A DNA stretch of 64,000 nt from Nitratiruptor tergarcus DSM 16512 (GTDB lineage: Bacteria > Campylobacterota > Campylobacteria > Campylobacterales > Nitratiruptoraceae), in NCBI RefSeq assembly GCF_027946175.1, contig NZ_AP026671.1:434001-498000 (forward strand), written 5' to 3'. The stretch's first letter is position 1; each line of letters opens with the position of its first letter. Of this stretch, positions 8,162-16,555 are shown one piece after another. The translations under genes were made by a program, and so were the position numbers. The notes beneath the pieces are model-generated. The model saw only the letters and a list, made by a program, of their open reading frames with translations. It searched no databases and was not told the origin of the DNA.

Positions 8162-9879
8162 AAACAGCTTGTCCATTAGATTGTTATGATGCATGTAGTG
8201 TGGTATTTGAGAATGGAAAACTTTTAGGAGACAAAACACACCCTTTTACAAGGGGGCATTTGTGTTATAAACTCAATCACTATTTCGATTACCCACAGTT
8301 GCAAAGTGCCTACTTTGAAGGTGAGCAAATCAGTTTGGAAAAAGCTCTTGATATTTTGGAAGAAAAGATTAAAAGTAGTCAAGAGATCCTCCATTTTCGA
8401 GGAAGCGGTAATGTTGGAAAGATGCAATCTATTACCGATCTCTTCTTTGCAAGTATTGGAGCAACTTTGACTGAGGGGAGTCTATGTGATGCAGCGGGAC
8501 AGTTTGGAATTGAGCAAGGACGAGGGAAAAACCTCATTTTACCACTCGAGCAGATAGAAAAAAGTGAGCTTGTAATTGTCTGGGGACGCAATATCGGCTA
8601 TACAAATCACCATATTTTGCCATATTTGCAAGGTAAAACCCTGGTTGTTATTGATCCAGTCAAAACAAATCTAGCCAAAAACGCAGCGATGCATTTGCAG
8701 ATTACTCCAAGAACCGATTTGGAGCTTGCTTGTATGCTTGCACGCTTTGTTTATATGCAAAATAAAGAGGATGAAGCGTTTATTGAGGAGCATACTGAAG
8801 ATTTTAATTTTTATGCCGATTTTATTAAAAGCTATCGCATGGTACCAACAACAGAAAAAATTGGGGTAGATTTACTAGATATTGCAACATTGGCTGAGCT
8901 GATGATGGAGATGAAAACTGTCATTTTGGTAGGCAATGGTGTGCAAAAGTATGCCCATGGCACGGAGGTTGTGCGTGCGATCGATTCACTTGCAGCAATG
9001 TTAGGACTCTTTGGAAAAGAGGGGTGTGGTGTAAGCTTTTTGGGTGATACTTCTCTTGGGCTTGAAGATCCTTTTAGAGTTAAAGCTAGAAGAGTCCCTA
9101 AAGCTGAGGTCGATTTTGGAGCGTATGATATTTGCTTTATTCAAGGATCCAATCCTGCTGTAACGATGCCTAGTAGTAAACGAGTGCAAGAGGGGCTTAA
9201 AAAGAGTTTTACTGTTGTTTTTGGACTTTATAGTGATGAGACAGCACAGCTAGCAGACCTTGTCATTCCAGCTAAAAACTTTTTGCAAAAGAGTGATATT
9301 CGCTTTAGCTATGGACATGAATTTGTGGAGCTTATGCCAAAGTTGCAAGAAAATGAAAATGCTTTAAGTGAGTATGAGTTCACAAAAGAGATGATGGGAA
9401 GGTTTGGTTTAGGTGAGTTGAAAGCTGAAGAGGAGTATATAGAGATTTTTACTCAGCAGCTGAAGAAAAAAGGCGACTACTTTGTTTTGCCAAGTTATGA
9501 GGAACTACCATATAAAGAGGGCTTTGATGAGTCTTTCTGTTTTATCGATGAAGTAGAGGATGAGTTTGATATGTTGCAAGAGGGATACTATCTCATAACC
9601 CCAAAAGCAAAAAATGCTATTAACTCTCAGTTTAAACGAGATCCTTACTTGTATGTGCCTCTTCGTAGTGGATTGCATGATGGTGATAGAGCAGTGGTGA
9701 GCAGCGAATGGGGTGAGGTAGAGATGGAAGTGAGGCTTTTAGCAGAGCTTAGAGATGATTGCGTTTTAGCATATGCAGGGAGTGCTATAAATTTTGTAAC
9801 ACCACCCCAGACAGATCAACATGGTAATAATGCGATTTTTCAAGAGGTGAAGGTAAAAATTCAGAAAGTAAAGGAATAA
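8158..9879 (+). CDS. cytosolic molybdopterin oxidoreductase (formate dehydrogenase-like)
   Basis: A 573-residue member of the DMSO-reductase superfamily. The N-terminal C5-x3-C9-x3-C13...C36 set should hold a [4Fe-4S] cluster. GSLCDAAGQFGI places C110 where formate dehydrogenase has its molybdenum-binding selenocysteine or cysteine. A C-terminal dinucleotide-binding domain is seen near GYYLITPKA and HGNNAIFQEV. There is no Tat signal and no partner subunit nearby, so it is a short, soluble, single-subunit enzyme. The substrate is unknown; formate is only a family guess. It is co-transcribed with the adaptor gene and argD, and mog at 135 would supply cofactor. Confidence 0.82.
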   Translation: MKTACPLDCYDACSVVFENGKLLGDKTHPFTRGHLCYKLNHYFDYPQLQSAYFEGEQISLEKALDILEEKIKSSQEILHFRGSGNVGKMQSITDLFFASIGATLTEGSLCDAAGQFGIEQGRGKNLILPLEQIEKSELVIVWGRNIGYTNHHILPYLQGKTLVVIDPVKTNLAKNAAMHLQITPRTDLELACMLARFVYMQNKEDEAFIEEHTEDFNFYADFIKSYRMVPTTEKIGVDLLDIATLAELMMEMKTVILVGNGVQKYAHGTEVVRAIDSLAAMLGLFGKEGCGVSFLGDTSLGLEDPFRVKARRVPKAEVDFGAYDICFIQGSNPAVTMPSSKRVQEGLKKSFTVVFGLYSDETAQLADLVIPAKNFLQKSDIRFSYGHEFVELMPKLQENENALSEYEFTKEMMGRFGLGELKAEEEYIEIFTQQLKKKGDYFVLPSYEELPYKEGFDESFCFIDEVEDEFDMLQEGYYLITPKAKNAINSQFKRDPYLYVPLRSGLHDGDRAVVSSEWGEVEMEVRLLAELRDDCVLAYAGSAINFVTPPQTDQHGNNAIFQEVKVKIQKVKE

Positions 9880-9880
9880 G

Positions 9881-11071
9881 ATGCATTTGAAAGAGATTGA
9901 TCAAACCTTTGTGCTTCATACCTATGCAAGAAACTATGTGAACTTTGTTAAAGGCAAAAATGCAAAATTATATGATGAAAGGGGCAAAGAATTTATCGAT
10001 TTTACCAGTGGTATTGGGGTAGTGAGTGTAGGACATGGTAATAAAAGATTAGCAGATGCTATTTGTGATCAAGCGCAAAAGATCATTCATATCTCAAATC
10101 TCTATCTCATTGAGCCACAAGCATTGCTTGCAAAGCGTATAGTGGAGCTGAGTAGCTATGATATGCGGCTTTTCTTTGCAAATAGTGGAGCAGAAGCAAA
10201 TGAGGGGGCTATTAAGATTGCAAGAAAGTATGGAGAAGTTGATGGGAAAGTGAAGCGCTATAAAATCATCACCCTTAAACACTCTTTTCACGGTAGAACC
10301 ATTACTGCCCTCAAAGCCACCGGGCAAGAGGCGATGCATACCTATTTTGGTCCCTTTCCTGACGGTTTTGTCTATGCTGATTCAATCGATCAAATTCCAG
10401 ATTTAATAGATGATCATACTGTTGCAGTTATGATAGAGCTTATTCAAGGAGAAGGTGGTGTTGAGCCACAAGATAAAGAGGCAGTGCAAAATCTGGCAAA
10501 ACTTTTAAAGCAAAAAGATGTTTTACTAATTATTGATGAAGTGCAAACAGGAATTTATCGCACAGGAGAGTTTTTAGCTAGTAATCTCTATGAGATAGAG
10601 CCTGATATCATTACACTTGCCAAAGGTCTTGGCGGTGGAGTGCCAATAGGAGCAGTTATGACACGCCTCAAAGATATTTTTAAACCAGGTGATCATGGAA
10701 GCACATTTGGTGGAAATTACCTTAGTACAAGAGCTGCTTTGGAAGTAATCGCAATTTTAGAAGAGTTGAAAGCAAGTGGAAAGCTTGATGAGCATTTTAT
10801 CTATTTCGAAGAGAGATTAAAAGAGATAGCGAAAAAGTATGCAGCACTCTTTGAGAAAGAGGTGGGATTTGGAATGATGCGAGGTTTAAGAGCAAAAAGT
10901 GCCGAAATTCAAGGAAAAATTATAGAGGAAGCTTTCAATGAAGGATTATTGGTGCTGAAAGCTGGAAGGAATACTGTTCGCTTTTTACCACCTTTGACCA
11001 TTACCAAAGAGGAGATGGATGAGGGATTTAAAAGATTTGAAAAGGCTTTAGAAAGGGTAGCAGTTGCTTAA
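9881..11071 (+). CDS. argD: acetylornithine aminotransferase
   Basis: A 396-residue class-III PLP aminotransferase of arginine synthesis that converts N-acetylglutamate semialdehyde to acetylornithine. The residues for PLP binding are visible: NSGAEANEGAIKIARK, the HGRTITALKATGQ loop, IDEVQTGIYRTG, and the lysine in TLAKGLGGGVPIGA. It starts one base after the oxidoreductase stop and overlaps the TolC-like start by 8 bases. argB, an earlier step, lies 20 kb away. Succinyldiaminopimelate activity is also possible, since this family is often bifunctional. Confidence 0.92.
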   Translation: MHLKEIDQTFVLHTYARNYVNFVKGKNAKLYDERGKEFIDFTSGIGVVSVGHGNKRLADAICDQAQKIIHISNLYLIEPQALLAKRIVELSSYDMRLFFANSGAEANEGAIKIARKYGEVDGKVKRYKIITLKHSFHGRTITALKATGQEAMHTYFGPFPDGFVYADSIDQIPDLIDDHTVAVMIELIQGEGGVEPQDKEAVQNLAKLLKQKDVLLIIDEVQTGIYRTGEFLASNLYEIEPDIITLAKGLGGGVPIGAVMTRLKDIFKPGDHGSTFGGNYLSTRAALEVIAILEELKASGKLDEHFIYFEERLKEIAKKYAALFEKEVGFGMMRGLRAKSAEIQGKIIEEAFNEGLLVLKAGRNTVRFLPPLTITKEEMDEGFKRFEKALERVAVA

Positions 11072-12254
11072 AAAAGTAGCTTTTCTTTCTTTGCCTCTAT
11101 TGTTACTAGCGCAAAATGGACTTATCTCCAAACTCAAAGAGCAAGAGATTGAATTGGATAAGAAAAAGAGTATTGTAGAAGCCAAAATACTGCACGATAG
11201 CTGGATCAATCCTATCAATATGCGTTATACCTATCAAAAAGGGGATCAATACCCAAATCAGCTTTTTAAATCCTTTTCTATACAAGTAGACCAGCCAATC
11301 TTTAAAAGTGGTGGTATCTACAAAGCGATTCTCTATGCCAACGCGAAAAAAAGAAGTGCTCTTTTTGGTGTACAGAGTAAAGAAAAATCTTACGTTTTTC
11401 GCTATATCCGGCTTGCACTTCAATATAAGCAGTTACAGCTTTCTATTAAAAAGCAAAAACTGCTCATTGAGAATGCAAAACTTGATATCTTGATCAAAAA
11501 AGATCAATATCTTCATGGAGAGATTGATAGCACCTTTTTAGATAACGCTATTTTAAATAAAAACCGCCTGGCTATTGCTTTGATAGATTTGGAAGATAAA
11601 TTGCAGCAGACTAAAAAAGAGATAAAAAATATAAGCGATCTTGATCCAGATAGCGCACAGATTCCGAGATTTACCCTCATTCAAAGAGCTGAGTTTTTAC
11701 AAAAAAACCTGTCTTTAAAACAAAGTCAAGCCGATATAGAAGCTAATAAGAATTATGCTTATATGAGTATTGCAAGATATCTACCCAGTTTGTCTCTCTT
11801 TGCAAATTATAACTCTCAAAAAATGCAAGGAAGCTTATATGTTCCTGGATATAAATATAGTGATAGCTACAAAACATACGGTTTTCGTATAAGTATGCCT
11901 CTCTTTGATATCAACGCCTTGCGCAATATAGAATCAGCAAAGATTGATTATCTCAAATCCAAAAACCATCTTTTACAACTGATGCGTGAAAAAAGAAATT
12001 TTTATAAAACAAGTTTGCATTCATTGAAGCTTCTTGATAAAAAGATTGCTTTAACCAAAGAGGACTTGGGGCTCTATGAAGGGCTTTTGAAGGACACAAA
12101 AGATCGCTTTGAAGCTGGAGAGAAGACAAAATATGATGTACAGATTATGCAAAACTCTTTAAAAACGAAAGAGCTTGATCTCAAAATCTTCGATATGCAA
12201 AAGCAGATCATTTTGAGTCAACTCTATCAAGAGATGAGTGATGAAAAAATTTAG
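11064..12254 (+). CDS. TolC-like outer membrane efflux channel
   Basis: A 396-residue exported protein with an N-terminal signal peptide (KKVAFLSLPLLLLAQ) and two long helical repeats typical of the OEP/TolC family, including late GLYEGLLKDTKDRFEAGEKTK and short-strand segments such as YLPSLSLFANYNSQ. TTG 11064 is the only sensible start and lies inside argD. The HlyD-type adaptor at 7376 is the likely partner. Shorter than E. coli TolC but within the family range. The gene overlaps midA by 14 bases. Confidence 0.78.
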   Translation: MLKKVAFLSLPLLLLAQNGLISKLKEQEIELDKKKSIVEAKILHDSWINPINMRYTYQKGDQYPNQLFKSFSIQVDQPIFKSGGIYKAILYANAKKRSALFGVQSKEKSYVFRYIRLALQYKQLQLSIKKQKLLIENAKLDILIKKDQYLHGEIDSTFLDNAILNKNRLAIALIDLEDKLQQTKKEIKNISDLDPDSAQIPRFTLIQRAEFLQKNLSLKQSQADIEANKNYAYMSIARYLPSLSLFANYNSQKMQGSLYVPGYKYSDSYKTYGFRISMPLFDINALRNIESAKIDYLKSKNHLLQLMREKRNFYKTSLHSLKLLDKKIALTKEDLGLYEGLLKDTKDRFEAGEKTKYDVQIMQNSLKTKELDLKIFDMQKQIILSQLYQEMSDEKI

Positions 12255-13236
12255 TGAATTTATGCATGAGTGGCTCTATGCCAAAGATGGCTACTATGCA
12301 AATCAGATGCAAATAGGCAAAAGTGGAGATTTTTTTACATCTGTCAGCGTTACGCCCCTTTTTGGAGGAGCGATTGCTAAATATATTTATTCTCATATTC
12401 AAGAAGGTAAACTCTCGCCAACTGCAACTATCATGGAGATAGGTGCTCACCAAGGATACTTGTTAGCTGATATTATCCAGTTTCTTTATACCTTTGAACC
12501 AAATCTTATAAATACGCTTCAATTTGCGATTGTTGAACCAATAGAAAAGTTAAGGAATCTGCAAAGCAAATATATGCAAGAGAGTTTTGGTTATGCGATC
12601 AAGTTCCGTCACTACACTTCTTTGGATGAAGTAAAGCAAAAAGAGGCTTTTGTGGTGGCCAATGAGATTTTTGATGCATTCGGCTGTGAGCTTCTTTTTA
12701 AAGGAAAACAAGCTTATGTAAATTCTGAGTTTCAAATAGAGTGGAAAGAAGCCGATCCAAATATTTTAGCATTAGCTAAAGAGTTTGGGCAAATAAAAGG
12801 AGAGATTGCAATAGGATATGAGGAGTTTGCTCAAAAAATGTTTAATGCATTTGAAAAAATTGATTTTATTACCTGTGACTATGGAGATTTAGAGGTAAGA
12901 AACGATTTTAGTATCCGTGTCTATACCAAACACCAGGTCTATCCATTTTTTGATGAAAAGCTAGATATCAAAAAAGTTTATAAAAGAAGTGATATTACCT
13001 ATGATGTCAATTTTTCTCATCTCAAAAAGGCCTTTAGTGAGGCTGGATTTGAAATAGTTTCGTATAAAACACAGTTAGCTGCTCTTGTGGAGTTTGGTAT
13101 AATGGATCTTTTAGAAGAGATTCTTGAGAGAAAAGGTTATGAACTTTATAAACAAGAGCTAGAAAAGGTAAAAATCCTCATAAGCCCTTCCCAAATGGGA
13201 GAGCGGTTTAAGATGATCCATTTTGCTAAAAGATAA
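12241..13236 (+). CDS. MidA-family class I SAM-dependent methyltransferase
   Basis: A 331-residue protein of the COG1565/NDUFAF7 family. The N-terminal GYYANQMQIGKSGDFFTS and the SAM-binding IMEIGAHQGYLLADI (about residues 62-76) are characteristic, as is VANEIFDAFGCELL. The mitochondrial relative methylates an arginine of complex I subunit NDUFS2, so NuoD is a possible bacterial target; that is inference. ATG 12241 is chosen over GTG 12238. It overlaps the TolC-like gene by 14 bases and convergent feoB by 11. Confidence 0.8.
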   Translation: MKKFSEFMHEWLYAKDGYYANQMQIGKSGDFFTSVSVTPLFGGAIAKYIYSHIQEGKLSPTATIMEIGAHQGYLLADIIQFLYTFEPNLINTLQFAIVEPIEKLRNLQSKYMQESFGYAIKFRHYTSLDEVKQKEAFVVANEIFDAFGCELLFKGKQAYVNSEFQIEWKEADPNILALAKEFGQIKGEIAIGYEEFAQKMFNAFEKIDFITCDYGDLEVRNDFSIRVYTKHQVYPFFDEKLDIKKVYKRSDITYDVNFSHLKKAFSEAGFEIVSYKTQLAALVEFGIMDLLEEILERKGYELYKQELEKVKILISPSQMGERFKMIHFAKR

Positions 13237-15346
13237 AAAGAGCCAAGCGATAGGCTAAAAAAGAGACAAAGTAGGCAAGAATAGGCAGGAATGTTATCTC
13301 AAAAAGCATCAATCTCCAGCCAAACTCCTCTTTTATTGCAGCCATGGTAGATACGCAAGGAATATACAGCAGTACAAAGACCATATAAGAGAAAGCTTTT
13401 GCAGCTGTAGTAAACTGCTCACGAATTTTTTGTTTCAATACACTTGGTTCTGTTTCAGTGGAGAGTGTTTGTATTTGCATTGTAGCGATATTTGATAAAG
13501 ACATTTTAATTGCACGCCAAAAAGAGAGTATCTGCTCTTTAAAATCTTCCAACCATGAATTTTTTGCTACCTTTTTTTGCACATTTTCCACCCCATAAAT
13601 AGTGCCAAGACTTCCTATAACCACCTCCTTGGCCAAAGTGCCAGGTATTAATGCGGCAACTGGTTCCCAGTGATCTCCAAATCCTATCGGTTTAAAAAGT
13701 GGTGCGACGGTTTTAGCCGATCTAGCTAAGTAGGATGTTTGAGGAGTCGATGAGGGAGGCAGAGTAATAATAGCCCACAAAATGATAGATGCTAAGACAA
13801 TAACAGTTCCAGCTCTTATGACGAAATCCGTAAGCCTTGGTTTCATCGAGCGCCATATCGCTTTGAGGGTAGGCATATGGTATGTTGGAAGCTCTAAAAA
13901 GAATGGTTTTGACTCCTCTTGTGGCAATATCTTGTTTGCAATAGATGCTATCAAAAATGCGATGGCAATACCTAAAATATATAATGAAGTAATAATAAGT
14001 GCTTGATGGTGAACAAAAAAGAGTGATGTAAAGAGTGCATAGATAGGAAGTCTTGCACTACAACTCATCAGAGGTATCATCAAAGCTGTAATAATTCTCT
14101 CTTTTTTAGATGTTAGAGTTCTTGTAGCATAAATAGCTGGGACATTACAGCCAAAACCTACAATTAAAGCGATAAAAGCACTCCCTTTTACTCCTAACTT
14201 TTGTGCGAGACGATCTAGTAAAAAACTGACCCGTGCCATATAACCGCTCTCTTCTAGCAGAGCCATAAAAAAGTACAAAAAAGCCAAAAGTGGCAAGAAA
14301 GAGAGTACAAGACCTACGCCACTTATTACTCCATCTATAATCAAAGAGCTAACCCATAAAGGCAAAGAGTGCATTGTAGATCGCAGATGAGGTGCTAGAA
14401 AATCTTCAAAGAATCCACTCATCCAGTCAACGAGTGGGGCAGAGCCATCGAAAGTGATCTTAAACATTAAAAACATAAGTAGGACAAATAATGGTAATCC
14501 CCATATTTTATGCAGCACTAAATTATCAATTTTGTCACTAAGAAGGACTCTGTCAATGAGAGGTTTATGAAGTGTTTGATCTAAAATCTTATCTATTTTT
14601 TGGTATCTGTCTTGAATGATAAACTCTTTGACACTCATGCCCAAATGCTCTTGCAGTCGTTTACGCGCTTGATTTGCAGATGCTACAATAGATGGATCTA
14701 TGGTTGAAACCTTTTGTACAGCAAAGCTATCTCCTTCTAAAAGTTTGATAGCTAAAAAGCGTTTAATATCGCAAGAGTAGTTTTCTAGCTTTTTTATTAA
14801 AAAGGATATCTCTTTTTCTATATGTTCTTGATAAGGAATAATCTTGGGCTTTTTATCTTCTTTTACTGCTTGATAGATCTCCTTTAAAAGTTTTTTTGTC
14901 CCAATACCTTGAGAACCAATTGTTGGAATACACGTAATTCCTATAATGGTTTCTAGTTTTTTAATATCGAGCTCATATCCTCTTTTACTAAATTCATCAA
15001 ACATATTTAAAGCTACGACCATAGGCTTTTGCAGATCGATGAGCTCTAATGTTAGATACATATTGCGTCTTATATCTGTAACATCTATCACATCGATAAT
15101 GCCATCAATATTTTCGCTGCAAAGTGCATTACGTGTGATTTTCTCTTCTAAAGAATAGGGAGTAAGTGTATAGGTGCCGGGAAGATCTACAAGATAGATC
15201 TCTTCTCCTTCATATTCAAATCTCACCTCTTTTTTCTCTACTGTTACACCAGGCCAGTTGCCTACTTGAAGATTGCTCCCTGCAATGCTATTTATAAGTG
15301 CTGTTTTTCCGACATTAGGATTTCCGACAAAGGCGATACTAATCAT
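13226..15346 (-). CDS. feoB: ferrous iron transporter FeoB
   Basis: A 706-residue inner-membrane Fe(II) transporter. The cytosolic G domain has G1 GNPNVGKT near residue 8, G3 DLPGTYTL and G4 NMFD; the spacer and about ten membrane helices follow, with two Gate repeats (GFGCNVPAI and TLAKEVVIGSLGTIYG). It overlaps feoA by 8 bases, so the two are cotranslated. Regulation by Fur is expected from the family; a candidate repeat lies at 15682-15701. The C-terminus overlaps convergent midA by 11 bases. Confidence 0.95.
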   Translation of the reverse strand: MISIAFVGNPNVGKTALINSIAGSNLQVGNWPGVTVEKKEVRFEYEGEEIYLVDLPGTYTLTPYSLEEKITRNALCSENIDGIIDVIDVTDIRRNMYLTLELIDLQKPMVVALNMFDEFSKRGYELDIKKLETIIGITCIPTIGSQGIGTKKLLKEIYQAVKEDKKPKIIPYQEHIEKEISFLIKKLENYSCDIKRFLAIKLLEGDSFAVQKVSTIDPSIVASANQARKRLQEHLGMSVKEFIIQDRYQKIDKILDQTLHKPLIDRVLLSDKIDNLVLHKIWGLPLFVLLMFLMFKITFDGSAPLVDWMSGFFEDFLAPHLRSTMHSLPLWVSSLIIDGVISGVGLVLSFLPLLAFLYFFMALLEESGYMARVSFLLDRLAQKLGVKGSAFIALIVGFGCNVPAIYATRTLTSKKERIITALMIPLMSCSARLPIYALFTSLFFVHHQALIITSLYILGIAIAFLIASIANKILPQEESKPFFLELPTYHMPTLKAIWRSMKPRLTDFVIRAGTVIVLASIILWAIITLPPSSTPQTSYLARSAKTVAPLFKPIGFGDHWEPVAALIPGTLAKEVVIGSLGTIYGVENVQKKVAKNSWLEDFKEQILSFWRAIKMSLSNIATMQIQTLSTETEPSVLKQKIREQFTTAAKAFSYMVFVLLYIPCVSTMAAIKEEFGWRLMLFEITFLPILAYFVSFLAYRLALFIF

Positions 15347-15587
15347 CTTTTTCCTTAAAAAGCTCCACTTCTATCTTGCTCGCCTCACTTTTTCGTAGAG
15401 CAATATGGGTATTTCCTATTTTAATCTCAATTGGATCACCAAACGGGGCAATGCGAACCACTTCAATGGGTGTATTTGTGAGTGCGCCAAGCTCTAGAAG
15501 TCTATCTTTAAGCTCACCAATAGCTCCAATCTTTTTGATTATACCTTTCTCTTTTGGTAACATTTGTGAGAGGAGCTTTCTACTCAT
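15339..15587 (-). CDS. feoA: ferrous iron transport protein FeoA
   Basis: An 82-residue SH3-like protein that assists FeoB at the cytosolic face. Typical segments are GAIGELKDRLLELGALTNTPIEVVRIAPFGDPIEIKI-like strands and the final HIALRKSEASKIEV. ATG 15587 has no clear Shine-Dalgarno sequence; it overlaps by ATGA the stop of a 14-codon frame at 15584-15628, suggesting coupled translation. Immediately followed by feoB. Confidence 0.9.
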   Translation of the reverse strand: MSRKLLSQMLPKEKGIIKKIGAIGELKDRLLELGALTNTPIEVVRIAPFGDPIEIKIGNTHIALRKSEASKIEVELFKEKDD

Positions 15588-15628
15588 TTTTTGGCTTTTT
15601 CGATAATTTTCTTAAGAAGATGTTTCAT
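15584..15628 (-). CDS. possible 14-residue leader peptide upstream of feoA
   Basis: On the minus strand ATG 15628 opens MKHLLKKIIEKAKK and stops at TGA 15586-15584, overlapping the feoA start as ATGA. AAAAAGG lies 9 bases upstream of the ATG, whereas feoA itself has no such site. The peptide would be short, basic and amphipathic. It may simply deliver ribosomes to feoA, or act as a tiny membrane peptide. I know of no named family. Confidence 0.4.
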   Translation of the reverse strand: MKHLLKKIIEKAKK

Positions 15629-15668
15629 ACTGGCAAGCCTTTTTCGTAAATTTTAAATTTCATATAAA

Positions 15669-15674
15669 ATTATA
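15669..15674 (-). promoter_or_regulatory. -10 box of the feo operon
   Basis: TATAAT on the minus strand about 40 bases upstream of the leader ATG 15628. The expected -35 position falls in the direct repeat at 15682-15701. Confidence 0.5.
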
Positions 15675-15681
15675 AGCAATG

Positions 15682-15701
15682 AGATTGAAATTAGATTGAA
15701 A
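15682..15701. repeat. direct repeat AGATTGAAA x2, candidate feo operator
   Basis: AGATTGAAA occurs at 15682-15690 and again at 15693-15701, 11 bases apart start to start, or about one helical turn. It covers the -35 region of the feo promoter. A regulator, perhaps Fur, could bind here. The repeat does not match the classic Fur box well, so the identity of the binder is open. Confidence 0.4.
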
Positions 15702-15790
15702 AAGATAGAATGCAAAGAGAAAAAATTAAGAGAAAATTATGATAAGATGAAAAAGCTAATGAATAATTTTTATTATTAACAATTTTTTGT

Positions 15791-15796
15791 TATAGT
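15791..15796 (+). promoter_or_regulatory. -10 box for the ankyrin-repeat gene
   Basis: TATAGT 17 bases upstream of ATG 15814, with AAAGGAGAA at 15802-15810 as the ribosome site. Confidence 0.4.
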
Positions 15797-15813
15797 TTCG
15801 TAAAGGAGAAACC

Positions 15814-16398
15814 ATGAAAAAAGTATTCATAACAATTTTTTTATTCATATCTTTGTATGCTGATAGTATCAATGGTTGGACAAAACTTCATGAAGCAATC
15901 TATAAAGAGGATATGCAACGTATAAAAAGTCTTATCAAAAATGGTGCTGATGTGGAAGCTGCTAGTAAGGCTGGCATTACACCTCTGCTAATGGCAGTAA
16001 AGATGCGAAATTTGGATATTGTAAAATATCTGGTAGAACATGGCGCAGATGTTGATACTGAAGATAACAATGGTATGACTGCGCTGCACTATGCAGTAGG
16101 GGAGAGAAGAGTCAATATTATCTCTTATCTTTTGAGACATGATGCTGATATCAATGCTCAAAATAAGTATGGTATCACACCACTTCATCAAGCAGCTTAT
16201 ATGGGTGATGTGAAAATGATTGATCTGCTTATTAAACTTGGAGCAGATCCAAACATTAAAAATGCTTTAGGAATGAATCCTTGTCAGCTCGCTTACGCAA
16301 AGCATAGATTTTTGGTGGCAAAATATATGCAAAGTTTTACAAAAGGAGAGTGTATTGTTGGTAACGATAAACGGGGAGAGAAAAGAGATTCCAAATAA
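15814..16398 (+). CDS. exported ankyrin-repeat protein
   Basis: A 194-residue protein with a signal peptide (KKVFITIFLFISLYA) and four to five ankyrin repeats starting near residue 22: GWTKLHEAIYKED, GITPLLMAVKMRN, GMTALHYAVGERR, GITPLHQAAYMGD. Such periplasmic ankyrin proteins bind partner proteins; in related bacteria small ones act near catalase or other stress enzymes, but no partner is next to it here. Strong AAAGGAGAA site. Its last 44 bases overlap thiS in another frame. The C-terminal tail beyond the repeats is short and basic. Confidence 0.82.
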   Translation: MKKVFITIFLFISLYADSINGWTKLHEAIYKEDMQRIKSLIKNGADVEAASKAGITPLLMAVKMRNLDIVKYLVEHGADVDTEDNNGMTALHYAVGERRVNIISYLLRHDADINAQNKYGITPLHQAAYMGDVKMIDLLIKLGADPNIKNALGMNPCQLAYAKHRFLVAKYMQSFTKGECIVGNDKRGEKRDSK

Positions 16399-16555
16399 TA
16401 GCACTATTGAGGATATTTTAAAGCAGTTAAAAATAGAAGAAAAAGTTATGGCGGTAGCTGTCAATATGGAGATTGTCAAAAAAGAGGAGTGGGGGAGTTT
16501 CAAGCCCAAAGAGGGTGATAAAATAGAGTTTTTAGGATTTACTGGAGGCGGTTAA
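16355..16555 (+). CDS. thiS: sulfur carrier protein ThiS
   Basis: A 66-residue ubiquitin-like carrier with the C-terminal glycine tail (GFTGGG) that is adenylylated and thiocarboxylated for thiazole synthesis in thiamine production. The N-terminal TINGERKEIPNNSTIEDIL is the family start. TTG 16355 is preceded by AAGGAG at 16343-16348. It begins inside the ankyrin gene, and its end overlaps convergent acpS by 24 bases. No other thi gene is in the window. The tail has three glycines rather than the usual two. Confidence 0.85.
   Translation: MLVTINGERKEIPNNSTIEDILKQLKIEEKVMAVAVNMEIVKKEEWGSFKPKEGDKIEFLGFTGGG

Noticed and set aside
13226-13236. Broken feoB C-terminus
   Set aside because: The overlap with midA is simply convergent compaction; the last FeoB helix is intact.
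15757-15778. TAAT-rich inverted repeat (GAATAAT / ATTATTA) before the ankyrin gene as a Fur box
   Set aside because: The match is only AT-rich symmetry, with several mismatches to the Fur consensus; such stretches are expected by chance here.
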